NCBI GenBank assembly: GCA_900545245.1
Contig: UQYV01000002.1
Span: forward strand, 76,324-140,323
Source: an uncultured Bacteroidales bacterium
GTDB lineage: Bacteria; Bacteroidota; Bacteroidia; Bacteroidales; UBA932
Length of the DNA stretch: 64,000 bases
Direction of reading: 5' to 3'
The notes under the pieces were generated by a model that was not told where the DNA came from, did not search any database, and saw only the letters and a list, made by a program, of their open reading frames with translations. Shown piece after piece: positions 41,458-50,841 of this stretch (the stretch's first letter is position 1; each line of letters starts with the position of its first letter). The translations under genes were made by a program, and so were the position numbers.

Positions 41458-42906
41458 TCAATTATAGCAAGACTGTATGATTTCAGACAAGGTCGGGTGC
41501 GGATGGATGATGTTGCCCATTTCGTGGATTGTGGCATTGAAGTTCATCAGTGCCGTTATTTCCGAAATCAGGTCGGAGGCGGAGGCGCCGAGGATGTGGC
41601 AGCCGAGAATCTGACCGTCACGCAGTCCTGTCTGGCCTGGAGCAGCGACAAGAATCTTGCAGTAGCCCTCCGTTGCCTCGGATGCGAGAGCCTTTCCATT
41701 GGCGCGGTAGAAAGACTTCAGAGCCTTGAAGGCTATACCCTTTTCCTTGCACGCTTCTTCTGTAAGTCCAACTGTGCCGACTTCAGGCGTGGTGAAAACC
41801 GCTGCCGGCATTATGTCGAGCCTAATCGGAGACTTGCCGATGTGAAGAACCTCGTCAGACTCGTTCGCGCTGTCAAGAATATGAGCGAGCGCAACCTTTC
41901 CCTGAAATATAGCGGCATGAGCGAGCATCATCTGCCCGTTGACGTCACCGATTGCATAAACGCCGGGGAGCGTCGTCTGCATGTGCTCATCCACAATGAT
42001 TCCCTTGCGGCTGTGCTCTACACCATTGCAACCCGTGATAACACGAAGATCAGGAACACGTCCTACGGCCATCAGAACCTTGTCTGAAACGACTGCGGAA
42101 ACCTTTTCACCGCTGCGCATGGTGACAATCTGAACTGGGATTCCCTCTGACTCGGAACAAATCTTTGAGACATCCGATGAACTTTCAACTGAGGCGGAAA
42201 TTCCTGTCACCTCAGTTCCCGTGAGAATTGTGATGCCAGACTTTGACAGCGACTGCTTAAGGCGCTTGGCAAGGTCGGCGTCGAAATGAGGGAGAATGTT
42301 CTTACAATATTCAATCACAGTGACTTCCGAGCCGAGAGATGCAAAGACTGAGGCGAACTCCAGACCTATCACTCCCCCGCCGATAACGGTCAGGCGCTTC
42401 GGCACCTCCTTCAGACGTAGCATGTCCGAAGAAGACAGCACGCCCGGAGTCTGTGCAGCACCGGGAACATTGAGCCATGCAGGATGTGAGCCTGTTGCAA
42501 CGATGATGCGGTCGGCTGTAAATTCCTTATATTCAGAGAACTCAGGATCAAGATGTTCTACAGCTGCTGATTCAGCTTCCGTCGGCCAGACTCGGACAGT
42601 GTGCGCATCCACGAGGCGAGCAATGCCCCTCACGATGTCCACTCCATTCAGCAGAGTTTCCACTCCGGAGCGAAGCTGTGCCACGACTTCGTCTTTGCGT
42701 TCCACCATTAGGGCAAGAGTAGTAGCAGCATACTTATGAGCGTCGTGGCAAAAACACTTGGTCGGGATGCAGCCTTCGTTCAGACAGGTTCCGCCAAGCG
42801 GCCCGGCAGTGATGAGCGTCACATCAAGTCCTTTTTTCCGGGCAGCGACTGCGGTTTCGTAACCGCCGGGACCGGCCCCTATTATAATAATCTTAGAAAG
42901 GTTCAT
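41458..42906 (-). CDS. lpd: Dihydrolipoyl dehydrogenase
   Basis: FAD enzyme of 482 residues that reoxidises dihydrolipoyl groups with NAD+ (E3 / L-protein). The FAD loop GAGPGGYETAVAARKKG begins at residue 10; the redox disulfide CLNEGC has Cys41 and Cys46; the NAD site is VIGGGVIGLEFASVFASLGSEV near 175-196; and the catalytic His is in IIHPHPTLSEII near the C-terminus. Because it directly follows gcvPB it is likely the L-protein of the glycine cleavage system, though it may also serve 2-oxoacid dehydrogenases elsewhere. The gap to gcvPB is 59 bases. Confidence 0.94.
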   Translation of the reverse strand: MNLSKIIIIGAGPGGYETAVAARKKGLDVTLITAGPLGGTCLNEGCIPTKCFCHDAHKYAATTLALMVERKDEVVAQLRSGVETLLNGVDIVRGIARLVDAHTVRVWPTEAESAAVEHLDPEFSEYKEFTADRIIVATGSHPAWLNVPGAAQTPGVLSSSDMLRLKEVPKRLTVIGGGVIGLEFASVFASLGSEVTVIEYCKNILPHFDADLAKRLKQSLSKSGITILTGTEVTGISASVESSSDVSKICSESEGIPVQIVTMRSGEKVSAVVSDKVLMAVGRVPDLRVITGCNGVEHSRKGIIVDEHMQTTLPGVYAIGDVNGQMMLAHAAIFQGKVALAHILDSANESDEVLHIGKSPIRLDIMPAAVFTTPEVGTVGLTEEACKEKGIAFKALKSFYRANGKALASEATEGYCKILVAAPGQTGLRDGQILGCHILGASASDLISEITALMNFNATIHEMGNIIHPHPTLSEIIQSCYN

Positions 42907-42965
42907 TATTGATTCCTTAATTTTTGAATGACAAAAGAATCGTCATCGTTGCACTATGCTGACAA

Positions 42966-44444
42966 TCAGAAGCATAGCTTCGGATTGCGGGCGGCGGAAG
43001 TCTCGTCAAGACGGCGCACCGGAGTGGTGTGAGGAGCACTTTTGAGAGCCTCCGGGTCTGAGACGGCTTCCTCTGCAATTCTGTGCATAATGTCAATGAA
43101 AGAGTCGAGGGTTTCCTTAGACTCGGTCTCCGTCGGTTCTATCATTATGGCCTGATGGAAAAGCAGAGGGAAATAGATTGTCGGAGCGTGGAAACCATAG
43201 TCGAGCAGGCGCTTGGCAACATCCAGAGTCGTCACGCCCGTAGACTTATCCTTCAGTCCGTCAAACACAAACTCGTGCTTGCAGACTGACGAAATCGGTA
43301 GTTCGAAACTGTCCTTGAGCGATTCCTTTATATAGTTGGCGCTGAGCGTTGCAAGCGGTCCGACAGATTTCACATTCTCCTTCCCGAGCATCAGTATGTA
43401 GCACAGAGCCTTGAGCAGTACGCCGAAATTGCCCTGAAAACCGCTGACACGGCCAAGAGAATCCTCCTCTGGTCCAGTGTAGTCTGCAAATAATGCCTTC
43501 CCTAAATCGTCAGACTGCTTCCCACCAACATAGAAATCCGGCTGAGGCAGATGTTTCACAAGATGAGCGGCAACTCCGACCGGGCCTGCTCCGGGACCGC
43601 CGCCGCCATGAGGAGTGGAAAAAGACTTGTGGAGATTCAGGTGCATGATGTCAAATCCCATATCGCCGGGACGCACGACACCGATGAGCGGGTTCATATT
43701 TGCCCCGTCGTAGTAGAGAAGTCCGCTACAGCCGTGCACAAGTGTCGCTATTTCTTTTATTTCAGTCTCGAAAAGCCCAAGCGTGTTCGGATTTGTCATC
43801 ATTATGCCGGCAACAGTCTCGTCCAAAAGTGGCTTCAAGTCCTCCACGTCTATGCGTCCGTCAGGCTTTGACTTCACGACAACGACATCAAGACCACAGA
43901 CCGCAGCTGAAGCCGGATTTGTTCCATGGGCCGAGTCCGGCACAATCACCTTGCAGCGCCCGAAGTCTCCTCGAGAAATGTGATACTGCCTCATAATCAT
44001 AAGCCCTGTAAGCTCTCCATGAGCACCGGCAAACGGGTTGAGCGTGAATGCCGCCATTCCTGTAATCGAGGAAAGAGCCTTCGACAGGTCTGCATAGACT
44101 TTTCGGCAACCTGAGACGGTGGACATAGGCTGGAGCGGATGAATCCCCGCAAAGGCAGGCATAGAGGCAATCTCCTCATTGATCTTCGGGTTATATTTCA
44201 TCGTACAGCTGCCTAGCGGGTAAAACCCGGTGTCGACGCCGAAGTTCATCTGCGAGAGATTCGTGTAGTGACGCACGACGTCAGGCTCGCTGACCTGCGG
44301 CAATTCGGCCGGCTCATCGCGAAGTAGCTCCACCGGCACCGAGTTCTCAAGACAGTACTTTGACGGATAGTCATTTACAGGAAGCGTATATCCCTTGCGC
44401 CCGTTAGACGAAAGTTCAAATATAAGTTTGTCGTAATATTTCAT
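42966..44444 (-). CDS. gcvPB: Glycine dehydrogenase (decarboxylating) subunit 2, P-protein beta part
   Basis: PLP-carrying half of the P-protein, which decarboxylates glycine and passes the aminomethyl group to the lipoyl arm of GcvH. The cofactor Lys is in LNLHKSFSTPHGGGGPG, near residue 270. Other marks are SQMNFGVDTGFYPLGSCTMKYNP near 65-87, AGAHGELTGLMIMRQYH near 128-144, and VPDSAHGTNPASAAVCG near 158-174. At 492 residues this is the split-type subunit; many Bacteroidales encode a single ~950-residue GcvP instead. It follows gcvPA by 16 bases. Confidence 0.95.
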   Translation of the reverse strand: MKYYDKLIFELSSNGRKGYTLPVNDYPSKYCLENSVPVELLRDEPAELPQVSEPDVVRHYTNLSQMNFGVDTGFYPLGSCTMKYNPKINEEIASMPAFAGIHPLQPMSTVSGCRKVYADLSKALSSITGMAAFTLNPFAGAHGELTGLMIMRQYHISRGDFGRCKVIVPDSAHGTNPASAAVCGLDVVVVKSKPDGRIDVEDLKPLLDETVAGIMMTNPNTLGLFETEIKEIATLVHGCSGLLYYDGANMNPLIGVVRPGDMGFDIMHLNLHKSFSTPHGGGGPGAGPVGVAAHLVKHLPQPDFYVGGKQSDDLGKALFADYTGPEEDSLGRVSGFQGNFGVLLKALCYILMLGKENVKSVGPLATLSANYIKESLKDSFELPISSVCKHEFVFDGLKDKSTGVTTLDVAKRLLDYGFHAPTIYFPLLFHQAIMIEPTETESKETLDSFIDIMHRIAEEAVSDPEALKSAPHTTPVRRLDETSAARNPKLCF

Positions 44445-44460
44445 ATATCTCGCTCTCCCC

Positions 44461-45807
44461 CTATTTTTTCAAAGATTTCACAACGTCAACGAGACTGTCG
44501 CACTCTTCTTTCGAATGCTTTTCCGTGACACAGAATGAGACGAAGCCTTCTTCCGTTGCGACGGCTCCAAAAAATCCGGCCTCAATAAGTGCCTGCTGCA
44601 AAAGTGCAATGTCAACAAGCGGTCTGAGGACAAATTCCTTCAGGAACGGGTGCTCCTGCGTGAACGGCTCGGCAAAAAGTCCTGTCTTCAAGAGTTCAGA
44701 CCTGAGATAATGCGCCCCGCTGCAACTGAGCTCATTGACCCCGCGAAGTCCATCCTGGCCCATAAGCGACACATAAACAGCCACATAGAGAGCCATTAGC
44801 GACTGGTTCGAGCAGATGTTCGACGTTGCCTTCTCGCGACGGATGTGCTGTTCGCGGGCCTGAAGGGTCAGCACGAAAGCACGCTTGCCGTCGACATCAG
44901 CCGTCTCTCCGACAAGGCGTCCCGGCAGCTTGCGCATAAATTCGTGGCGGCAGGCAAGGAATCCGACGTAAGGGCCTCCGAAAGAAAGGGGTATGCCAAG
45001 AGTCTGAGCGTCTCCGCAGGCGATGTCGGCGCCATTTTCTCCTGCTGTCCGGAGCACGGCCATCGCTGATGGGTCGCAGTACTCGACAAGCAGCGCACCA
45101 GCCTCATGCAAGGCTTCAGCATAGCCGGATAGGTCCTCTATGACTCCAAAGCGGTTGATTCCCGGAACAATAAGCCCGGCGACGTCGCCTGTGACGAGTT
45201 CCTTCTTGACCGCCTCGAAATCAGTCACGCCGTCCTTCGCAGGAATGAGAGTCAGCTGAACTCCATGAAATTTGGCGTAAGTCGTCACAACTGCCCTTAC
45301 ATTCGGAAGGAGCGTGCCGGAAATGAGGATGCGGGTCTTTTTCTTCGTGCAGGCAAGCGTCATGAACATAGCCTCGGCTGCAGCTGTCGCGCCATCGTAC
45401 ATTGAGGCGTTTGCCACGTCCATTCCAGTGAGACGACAGATAATGGTCTGCCATTCAAAGATATAGCGCAGTGTCCCTTGAGAGATTTCCGCCTGGTACG
45501 GCGTGTAGGCCGTGAGGAACTCGGAACGGGAAAGAATGTAGGGAACGACGGAAGGGCTGTAGTGATCGTACGCACCGCATCCGGCAAAGACTTTCAGAGG
45601 AACGTTCAGCGACGCAATGTTCTCGAAATACCTCCTCACCTCGATTTCCGACATGGCCGAAGGGAGGTCATATTCCCCCTTATAAATGAATTCAGACGGG
45701 ACATCGGAGTACAAATCCTCAATCCCCCGCACTCCGATCCGGTCCAACATCTTGGCAATATCCCCCTCAGTATGAGGGAAATAAGCAAATGAATTAGTCT
45801 TCGTCAT
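44461..45807 (-). CDS. gcvPA: Glycine dehydrogenase (decarboxylating) subunit 1, P-protein alpha part
   Basis: Structural half of the two-subunit P-protein, 448 residues from the ATG at 45807 (two codons before, a TTG also opens the frame). Typical marks: FAYFPHTEGDIAKMLDRIG near residues 6-24, FAGCGAYDHYSPSVVPYILSR near 76-97, TAYTPYQAEISQGTLRYIFEWQTIIC near 101-126, and ISLGIPLSFGGPYVGFLACR-like sequence (TLGIPLSFGGPYVGFLACRH) near 270-290. It carries no PLP lysine. GcvH is encoded 51 bases upstream and GcvPB 16 bases downstream. Confidence 0.95.
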   Translation of the reverse strand: MTKTNSFAYFPHTEGDIAKMLDRIGVRGIEDLYSDVPSEFIYKGEYDLPSAMSEIEVRRYFENIASLNVPLKVFAGCGAYDHYSPSVVPYILSRSEFLTAYTPYQAEISQGTLRYIFEWQTIICRLTGMDVANASMYDGATAAAEAMFMTLACTKKKTRILISGTLLPNVRAVVTTYAKFHGVQLTLIPAKDGVTDFEAVKKELVTGDVAGLIVPGINRFGVIEDLSGYAEALHEAGALLVEYCDPSAMAVLRTAGENGADIACGDAQTLGIPLSFGGPYVGFLACRHEFMRKLPGRLVGETADVDGKRAFVLTLQAREQHIRREKATSNICSNQSLMALYVAVYVSLMGQDGLRGVNELSCSGAHYLRSELLKTGLFAEPFTQEHPFLKEFVLRPLVDIALLQQALIEAGFFGAVATEEGFVSFCVTEKHSKEECDSLVDVVKSLKK

Positions 45808-45858
45808 TATCAAAAAATTTGCTGATTGAGAACTCTGTGCAACGCAGTAATCCGCTTA

Positions 45859-46236
45859 TTATTTGCAAAGTTTCTCGTAAGCGGCGGCGTCCAAAAGACT
45901 ATCAACTTCGCCCGGCTCACTCATCTGCACCTTGATAATCCAGTTTGCATACGGATCTTCGTTGAGCAGCTCCGGCTCATCCTCAAGAGCTTCATTAACC
46001 TCTATGACGGTTCCGGAAACCGGTGAAATGAGGTCGCTCGCTGCCTTCACGCTCTCAACGGCGCCGAACTCTTCTCCCGCTGCAACCTCGTCACCGACCG
46101 ACGGCATGTCAACATATGACAAATCACCCATAGCATGCTGTGCGAAATCTGAAATTCCAATTACGGCGATGTCGCCTTCTACCTTAACCCATTCGTGTGA
46201 CTCGGCGTATTTGAGTCCTTCAAGTACCTTTGACAT
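45859..46236 (-). CDS. gcvH: Glycine cleavage system H protein
   Basis: Lipoyl-carrying shuttle protein of 125 residues, exactly the usual length. The lipoylated Lys is Lys64 in AVESVKAASDLISP. The N-terminus KYAESHEWVKVEGDIAVIGISDFAQ is characteristic, as is the C-terminal PEGCVDSLLD-like sequence (SEPGEVDSLLDAAAYEKLC). The lipoyl group must be attached by a ligase such as the one encoded upstream at 47.5 kb. It lies between gcvT and gcvPA with gaps of 93 and 51 bases. Confidence 0.97.
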   Translation of the reverse strand: MSKVLEGLKYAESHEWVKVEGDIAVIGISDFAQHAMGDLSYVDMPSVGDEVAAGEEFGAVESVKAASDLISPVSGTVIEVNEALEDEPELLNEDPYANWIIKVQMSEPGEVDSLLDAAAYEKLCK

Positions 46237-46329
46237 ATTTTTGTATTTTTATGATTATCAATACTTTAAATTCAATAATTCAGTTTATCTGTCTGTTTCA
46301 CCACTTGGCTTTTTCAAGACTTGATGAGA

Positions 46330-47439
46330 CTATTTCTTGTAGTTCGGTGTGTAGAAACGTCGTTTCACGACTTTGCCCGGGAAGATTTTCTTTCGAATCT
46401 GAATCTGAACCGGGGTGTCAAGTGCAGAATGTGCCTTGTCGACAAATGCCATGCAGATGCTACGGTCAAGCGAAATCGAATGATAACCGGTTGTCACCTC
46501 ACCAATCTGCACTCCATGCTCGTCAAGCACCGGATAGCCTGCCCTCGGAATAGCTTTGTCGAAAATCTCAATGCCGACAAGCTTCTTATCCACGCCTTCA
46601 ACTTTCTGACGTTCAACTACTTCCTTACCTATAAACTCCACCTTGTCGGTCTTCACAAACATGCCGAGAGAAGCCTCAATCGGAGTCGTGCTGTCGTCCA
46701 GTTCGTGTCCGTAGAGCGGCAGTCCAGCCTCGAAACGCAGAGTGTCGCGGCAACCGAGCCCGCAAGGTTTCACACCCGCCTTTTGGAGCAACGTCCAGAT
46801 GTCCACAATCGCCTCATTCACGGCATAAATCTCGAATCCGTCTTCTCCTGTGTAGCCTGTTCGGCTGACAATCAGCCTTTTACCCTTCCACTCAAATTCG
46901 CGGAATGTGTAGAACTCAAGCTCTGACAGTCCAGTAAGTCCAAGAATATCAGTGAGTTTCTTTTCGGAAGACGGTCCCTGTACAGCGATTTCGCCCCAAA
47001 ACTCAGAGTCGTCGGAAATCTCCACATCGAAGCCTTTGGCCTGAGACTCAATCCATTGCACATCCTTAGCGATGTTTGCAGCATTCACGACAAGGAGATA
47101 TTTCCCTTTTTCATAAAGCTTATAAACCAACAAATCGTCCACAACACCTCCGTCCTCACGGAGCATCATCCCATAGAGAATCTTTCCGTCCGGCATTCCT
47201 GCGACATCGTTTGTAAATATATGGTTCACAAACTTTTCCGCATCTTCTCCGCTCACGAAGACCTCTCCCATATGAGAAACGTCAAACATTCCGACGTCGC
47301 TCCGGACGGCGTTGTGCTCATCGACGATGTTCGTGTACTGAATCGGCATTATGAATCCTCCGAACGGACTCATCTGTGCTCCGAGAGCGACGTGGCTGTC
47401 ATAGAGACAGGTTTTCTTTTCAGAATTGTGGTTTTCCAT
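46330..47439 (-). CDS. gcvT: Glycine cleavage system T protein (aminomethyltransferase)
   Basis: Tetrahydrofolate-dependent transferase of 369 residues from the ATG at 47439; the frame is open seven codons more upstream to a TTG. Family sequences: MSPFGGFIMPIQYTNIVDEHNAVRSDVGMFDVSHMGE near residues 23-59, the folate-site DGKILYGMMLREDGGVVDDLLVYKL near 92-116, SRTGYTGEDGFEIY near 194-207 with the conserved Tyr/Asp/Glu, and RDTLRFEAGLPLYGHELD near 232-250. It is the first gcv gene, 110 bases after the lipoate ligase gene. No clear promoter or riboswitch is visible in that gap. Confidence 0.95.
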   Translation of the reverse strand: MENHNSEKKTCLYDSHVALGAQMSPFGGFIMPIQYTNIVDEHNAVRSDVGMFDVSHMGEVFVSGEDAEKFVNHIFTNDVAGMPDGKILYGMMLREDGGVVDDLLVYKLYEKGKYLLVVNAANIAKDVQWIESQAKGFDVEISDDSEFWGEIAVQGPSSEKKLTDILGLTGLSELEFYTFREFEWKGKRLIVSRTGYTGEDGFEIYAVNEAIVDIWTLLQKAGVKPCGLGCRDTLRFEAGLPLYGHELDDSTTPIEASLGMFVKTDKVEFIGKEVVERQKVEGVDKKLVGIEIFDKAIPRAGYPVLDEHGVQIGEVTTGYHSISLDRSICMAFVDKAHSALDTPVQIQIRKKIFPGKVVKRRFYTPNYKK

Positions 47440-47549
47440 TACTTGACCAATGTTTTGCAAGTGATTGGCTTGCTGCGTTATAGCTTATATTACTTCAACA
47501 AAAGCATTTCGAGAGACAAGCAAAGCGTCTGACATCATCCGACAGCAAG

Positions 47550-48368
47550 TCAAAGGCTGTCATCCGAGCATCCGATGTGCCCCTTAATGAACGAGGGATC
47601 AAGATAGGATTTTTCAATTTCGGAAATATCCCCTTCCTGCGCCGCGTTCAGTTCAAAAGCGTCAGTACAAAAGTATGAAATTAAAGCTGATTTCAATGCT
47701 TCGAGACCGATATTTTTTTCATCAAGAAGCGATTTGAGATTCATCACCCTCTGTTCCACGGACTTTACTCCCTTGCTCTGAAGTTTCGCACGGGAAGGAG
47801 TGATGGCGGCGGACATCGCAGAAAAATCAAGGTCGTAGAGGAATGTGCCGTGGACAATCCCGACACCGTTAGGCTTGAGAGAGAATGCGTTGCCGGAAAC
47901 TTTCCTTCCGTCCACAAGAACATCGTTGCGCCCCGACACCTCCGCGTCAATGCCGAGGCTGCGTAGAAATTCCGCCAATTTTTCGAGATATTCACTAAAA
48001 AGTGCCGAAACATCGGAGCAACGCCTTATATATGAGATCATTATGTTTCCTTTGTCTGCGAATACGCATCCGCCTCCACTCTTCCGGCGGTACATCGCGA
48101 TTCCGTGTTCGCGGCAGTATGGGACATTGACTTCTGCGTTCATGTCTTGGTTGCGACCGAAGATGACAGTGGGGGTCACCTGCCAGATGAAGAACAGTCC
48201 GTCACTGTTCCACACGGTCCTATCCGAGTCCGTGGAACTATCTTTTAATGTTCCACAGCGGCTATTCAGCAGCATGTCAAGATTTTCGGCTGCATATTCC
48301 TCCATCGAGAGGTAAAACACCAGACGACGATCAGCACCGTTATTGTCCGGAAGTGATAAATAAGTCAT
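47550..48368 (-). CDS. lplA: Lipoate--protein ligase
   Basis: Attaches lipoic acid to GcvH and other lipoyl domains, using ATP. The BPL/LplA catalytic domain holds RRKSGGGCVFADKGNIMISYI near residues 88-108, and the lysine-containing DVLVDGRKVSGNAFSLKPNGVGIVHGTFLYD near 145-175. The C-terminal domain (KGVKSVEQRVMNLKSLLDEKNIG) belongs to the LplA/LipM accessory part. The ATG at 48368 is chosen because the family starts at (M)TYLSLPDNN. A second ATG at 48431 would overlap the esterase-like gene by 13 bases. It is directly upstream of gcvT, a position that suggests local lipoylation of GcvH. Confidence 0.9.
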   Translation of the reverse strand: MTYLSLPDNNGADRRLVFYLSMEEYAAENLDMLLNSRCGTLKDSSTDSDRTVWNSDGLFFIWQVTPTVIFGRNQDMNAEVNVPYCREHGIAMYRRKSGGGCVFADKGNIMISYIRRCSDVSALFSEYLEKLAEFLRSLGIDAEVSGRNDVLVDGRKVSGNAFSLKPNGVGIVHGTFLYDLDFSAMSAAITPSRAKLQSKGVKSVEQRVMNLKSLLDEKNIGLEALKSALISYFCTDAFELNAAQEGDISEIEKSYLDPSFIKGHIGCSDDSL

Positions 48369-48418
48369 TTCCAAATAATTAAAAAGTATTTTATCCCCCT
48401 GCTCAGGACTTTTCAAGT

Positions 48419-49036
48419 TCAGACACTCCAAATGAATTTTGGAAGGATGCGGACAATGTAGCTTTCTGTGACGACATGGCCTGGAAGAACGTGGTGCGTC
48501 ATCATCTCACGGTTGGAAAACAGACGCTCGTAGTCAGCCTTGATCTCCTCACCGAGAAGCTGGTCATGTTCGGTGTAGTGGCATAGAATCCTGTCCGGAA
48601 GCATTCCGGGAAAGGCCTCCTCCCCTGTTGGCGTGATGCAGTCATCATTTCCGACAGGCAGCGGCCAGTCCAGAAACTCCTTTACATCATTCTCTGTCAC
48701 AATGAATTCCGTTGCGCCGTCCGAACGCGGGCCGAACCACTTATTCTTGCCAAGGTGCTTCTGAATCGTCTCATACGGATTCACCGCAGGATTTATGACC
48801 AATTCCGGCCCACGAAAATCGCAGCAAACGGCATAGAAGCCACCAAGCGAGGTGCCGAGGACGGCGGCATAGTCGCCATCCTTCAGCAGTTCGTTGATTT
48901 TCGCGATGGACTCTCCGGGATGGTGGTTCAGCTCCGGTACAACCCAATCGAACTGAGGATAGTATTTCCTCAGAAAGTTGACGATACCCGATTTTGCCGA
49001 CCCGCCGAACCCGTGAAGCCATAAAATTTTCCGCAT
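48419..49036 (-). CDS. YqiA/YcfP-like alpha/beta hydrolase
   Basis: Small cytoplasmic serine hydrolase of 205 residues in the YqiA/YcfP esterase family. The N-terminus KILWLHGFGGSAKSGIVNF holds the oxyanion region; the nucleophile elbow is GTSLGGFYA near residues 62-70; and the Asp/His pair is probably in HYTEHDQLLGEE near 152 and LPGHVVTES near 185. Substrate is unknown; relatives show weak thioesterase or esterase activity. It lies 5 bases after pgm and 50 bases before the lplA start used here. Confidence 0.85.
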   Translation of the reverse strand: MRKILWLHGFGGSAKSGIVNFLRKYYPQFDWVVPELNHHPGESIAKINELLKDGDYAAVLGTSLGGFYAVCCDFRGPELVINPAVNPYETIQKHLGKNKWFGPRSDGATEFIVTENDVKEFLDWPLPVGNDDCITPTGEEAFPGMLPDRILCHYTEHDQLLGEEIKADYERLFSNREMMTHHVLPGHVVTESYIVRILPKFIWSV

Positions 49037-49041
49037 ATCCG

Positions 49042-50703
49042 TTACAGACCGAATTGTTCCTTCAGCTGCGCAATCTTGGCATCAGCATTGTCTCCATGCG
49101 CACCGAAATAGAACTTGATCTTCGGCTCAGTGCCGGACGGACGCACAGAAACAACGTCACCCTCGGCCGAATAGAACTGAAGCACGTTGGACGAAGGCAG
49201 ACCTGTCTCCTCAGTCTTGAGGTAGTCGATAACCTTCGCTACCTGAGTGCCGGCCAAAGACTTAGGCGGATTGTTTCTCATATCCGCCATAATCGCGGCA
49301 ATCTCCTCAGCTCCGGCCTTTCCCTCACGCACGAGTGAAACGAGAGCCTCGCGGTAGTAGCCGAACTCTTTGTAGATGTCCTGGAGCAACTGATAGAGTG
49401 TCTTGCCTTGATCGGCAGCCCATGCGGCGCATTCTGCAACCATAGCGCAGGAAATCGGAGCATCCTTGTCGCGGACATATTCTCCGACATTGAATCCGTA
49501 ACTCTCCTCGCCTCCGCATACAAACTCGCCCTTGCCCTCATTGTTGCGGACGACGTCGGCTATGTACTTGAAGCCTGTGAGGACATTATAGACCTTCACG
49601 CCGTATTTTTCGCAAATTGCACGAATGAGCTCTGTGGTGACGATGGTCTTCACGCAGTAGCACCCAGGAGTGAGCGTACCCTTTTCGTGGCGACGACGGA
49701 GGATGTAATATGTGAGGATAGAACCGGTCTGGTTGCCGTTGAGCAGCACCATCTTGCCCTTGTCGTCGCGCACTGCGATTCCCACGCGGTCAGCGTCAGG
49801 GTCGGTTGCAAGCACGAGGTCGGCATTTTCTCTGTCAGCCACCGCAATTGCCATCGTGAGAGCCTCACCGTTCTCCGGATTCGGAGACTGGACTGTCGGG
49901 AAGTTGCCGTCGCTTATGTCCTGTTCCGGAACGTGGAGAATGTGCTTGAATCCCACGCGGTCCAAAAGCTCAGGAACGATGCGAACGCCTGAACCGTGAA
50001 GCGGAGTGTAGACAATCTTCATGTCGGAATGACGCGCCACAGACTCCGGAGAAAGCATGAGAGTCGTCACCGCATCCATATATGCCTTGTCCATCTCGTC
50101 GCCCATGAGAGTAATCTCGGCGCATTTGTCGCCAGGTTCAAACTTCACCATCGAAGGGTCGGTGATTTTGTTCACCTCGGCTACAATGTCCTTGTCCACA
50201 GGGGATATAATCTGCGCTCCGTCGCTCCAGAACACCTTGTATCCGTTATATTCCTTCGGATTGTGGGACGCGGTAATCATCACACCGGCAGTTGCCTTCT
50301 TCGTCCTCACCGCGAAACTCAAGAGCGGAATCGGACGCAGACGGTCGTAGAGCCACACTGAAATGCCGTTGTTCGCAAGCACATGAGCCGTAATCCTGGC
50401 AAATTCCGCACTGTTGTTCCTACTGTCGAACGAAATGCAGACTGAATGGTTTTCGCCCGGAACATTCTTGAGAATGTAGTTTGCAAGCCCTTGCGTGGCC
50501 ATCCCGACCGTATATTTGTTCATCCTGTTGGTTCCGACGCCCATCTTTCCGCGAAGTCCGCCGGTACCGAATTCCAGTTTCCTGTAGAAAGCGTCCTCAA
50601 GAGCGGCCATGTCGCCGGAATCAATTAGCTGATGAACAGCCTCTTTCGTAGCCTCGTCATAATCCCCGAGAATCCAGGATTTCGCATTTTCCATGTAGTC
50701 CAT
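49042..50703 (-). CDS. Phospho-sugar mutase (phosphoglucomutase/phosphomannomutase)
   Basis: Alpha-D-phosphohexomutase of 553 residues that interconverts sugar 1- and 6-phosphates. The phosphoserine loop is GVMITASHNPKEYNGYK near residue 142; the metal loop LATDPDADRVGIA near 300; the sugar loop CGGEESYGF near 395-403; and the phosphate loop SVRPSGTEPKIKFYF near 520. The N-terminus GTGGLRGKMGVGTNRMN is typical of the Bacteroidota phosphoglucomutase group, which may handle both glucose and mannose substrates. The ATG at 50703 is used; a TTG three codons earlier also opens the frame. It supplies precursors for the surface glycans made elsewhere in the window. Confidence 0.93.
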   Translation of the reverse strand: MDYMENAKSWILGDYDEATKEAVHQLIDSGDMAALEDAFYRKLEFGTGGLRGKMGVGTNRMNKYTVGMATQGLANYILKNVPGENHSVCISFDSRNNSAEFARITAHVLANNGISVWLYDRLRPIPLLSFAVRTKKATAGVMITASHNPKEYNGYKVFWSDGAQIISPVDKDIVAEVNKITDPSMVKFEPGDKCAEITLMGDEMDKAYMDAVTTLMLSPESVARHSDMKIVYTPLHGSGVRIVPELLDRVGFKHILHVPEQDISDGNFPTVQSPNPENGEALTMAIAVADRENADLVLATDPDADRVGIAVRDDKGKMVLLNGNQTGSILTYYILRRRHEKGTLTPGCYCVKTIVTTELIRAICEKYGVKVYNVLTGFKYIADVVRNNEGKGEFVCGGEESYGFNVGEYVRDKDAPISCAMVAECAAWAADQGKTLYQLLQDIYKEFGYYREALVSLVREGKAGAEEIAAIMADMRNNPPKSLAGTQVAKVIDYLKTEETGLPSSNVLQFYSAEGDVVSVRPSGTEPKIKFYFGAHGDNADAKIAQLKEQFGL

Positions 50704-50786
50704 AAGTCTCAATATTAAAAGTTATTCATATTCATTACAATAGCCGCCTAAGCATCGCAACTCCGCGAGATTCAGAATCGGCTACG

Positions 50787-50794
50787 CAAAAATA
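50787..50794 (-). promoter_or_regulatory. -7 element of the mutase-gcv run
   Basis: Minus strand TATTTTTG (TAnnTTTG) with TTTG 18 bases upstream, 83 bases before the mutase start. It may drive a long run down to nhaC. Confidence 0.55.
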
Positions 50795-50829
50795 CAATAA
50801 ATATCGCTCACCCAAAAAGTATTTTGTAG

Positions 50830-50837
50830 TAATTTTG
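50830..50837 (+). promoter_or_regulatory. -7 element of the PG_1098-type gene
   Basis: TAATTTTG (TAnnTTTG) only 4 bases before the ATG at 50842, too close for an ordinary leader unless transcription starts at or near the start codon. The -33 match is weak. Confidence 0.3.
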
Positions 50838-50841
50838 TCGC

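Noticed and set aside
47440..47549. Possible glycine riboswitch before gcvT
   Set aside because: The 110-base gap shows no paired aptamer structure and no expression platform that I could recognise; it is also short for a tandem glycine riboswitch.
48369..48431. N-terminal extension of the lipoate ligase (ATG at 48431)
   Set aside because: The 21 extra residues do not belong to the family pattern, which begins near TYLSLPDNN, and would overlap the previous gene by 13 bases.
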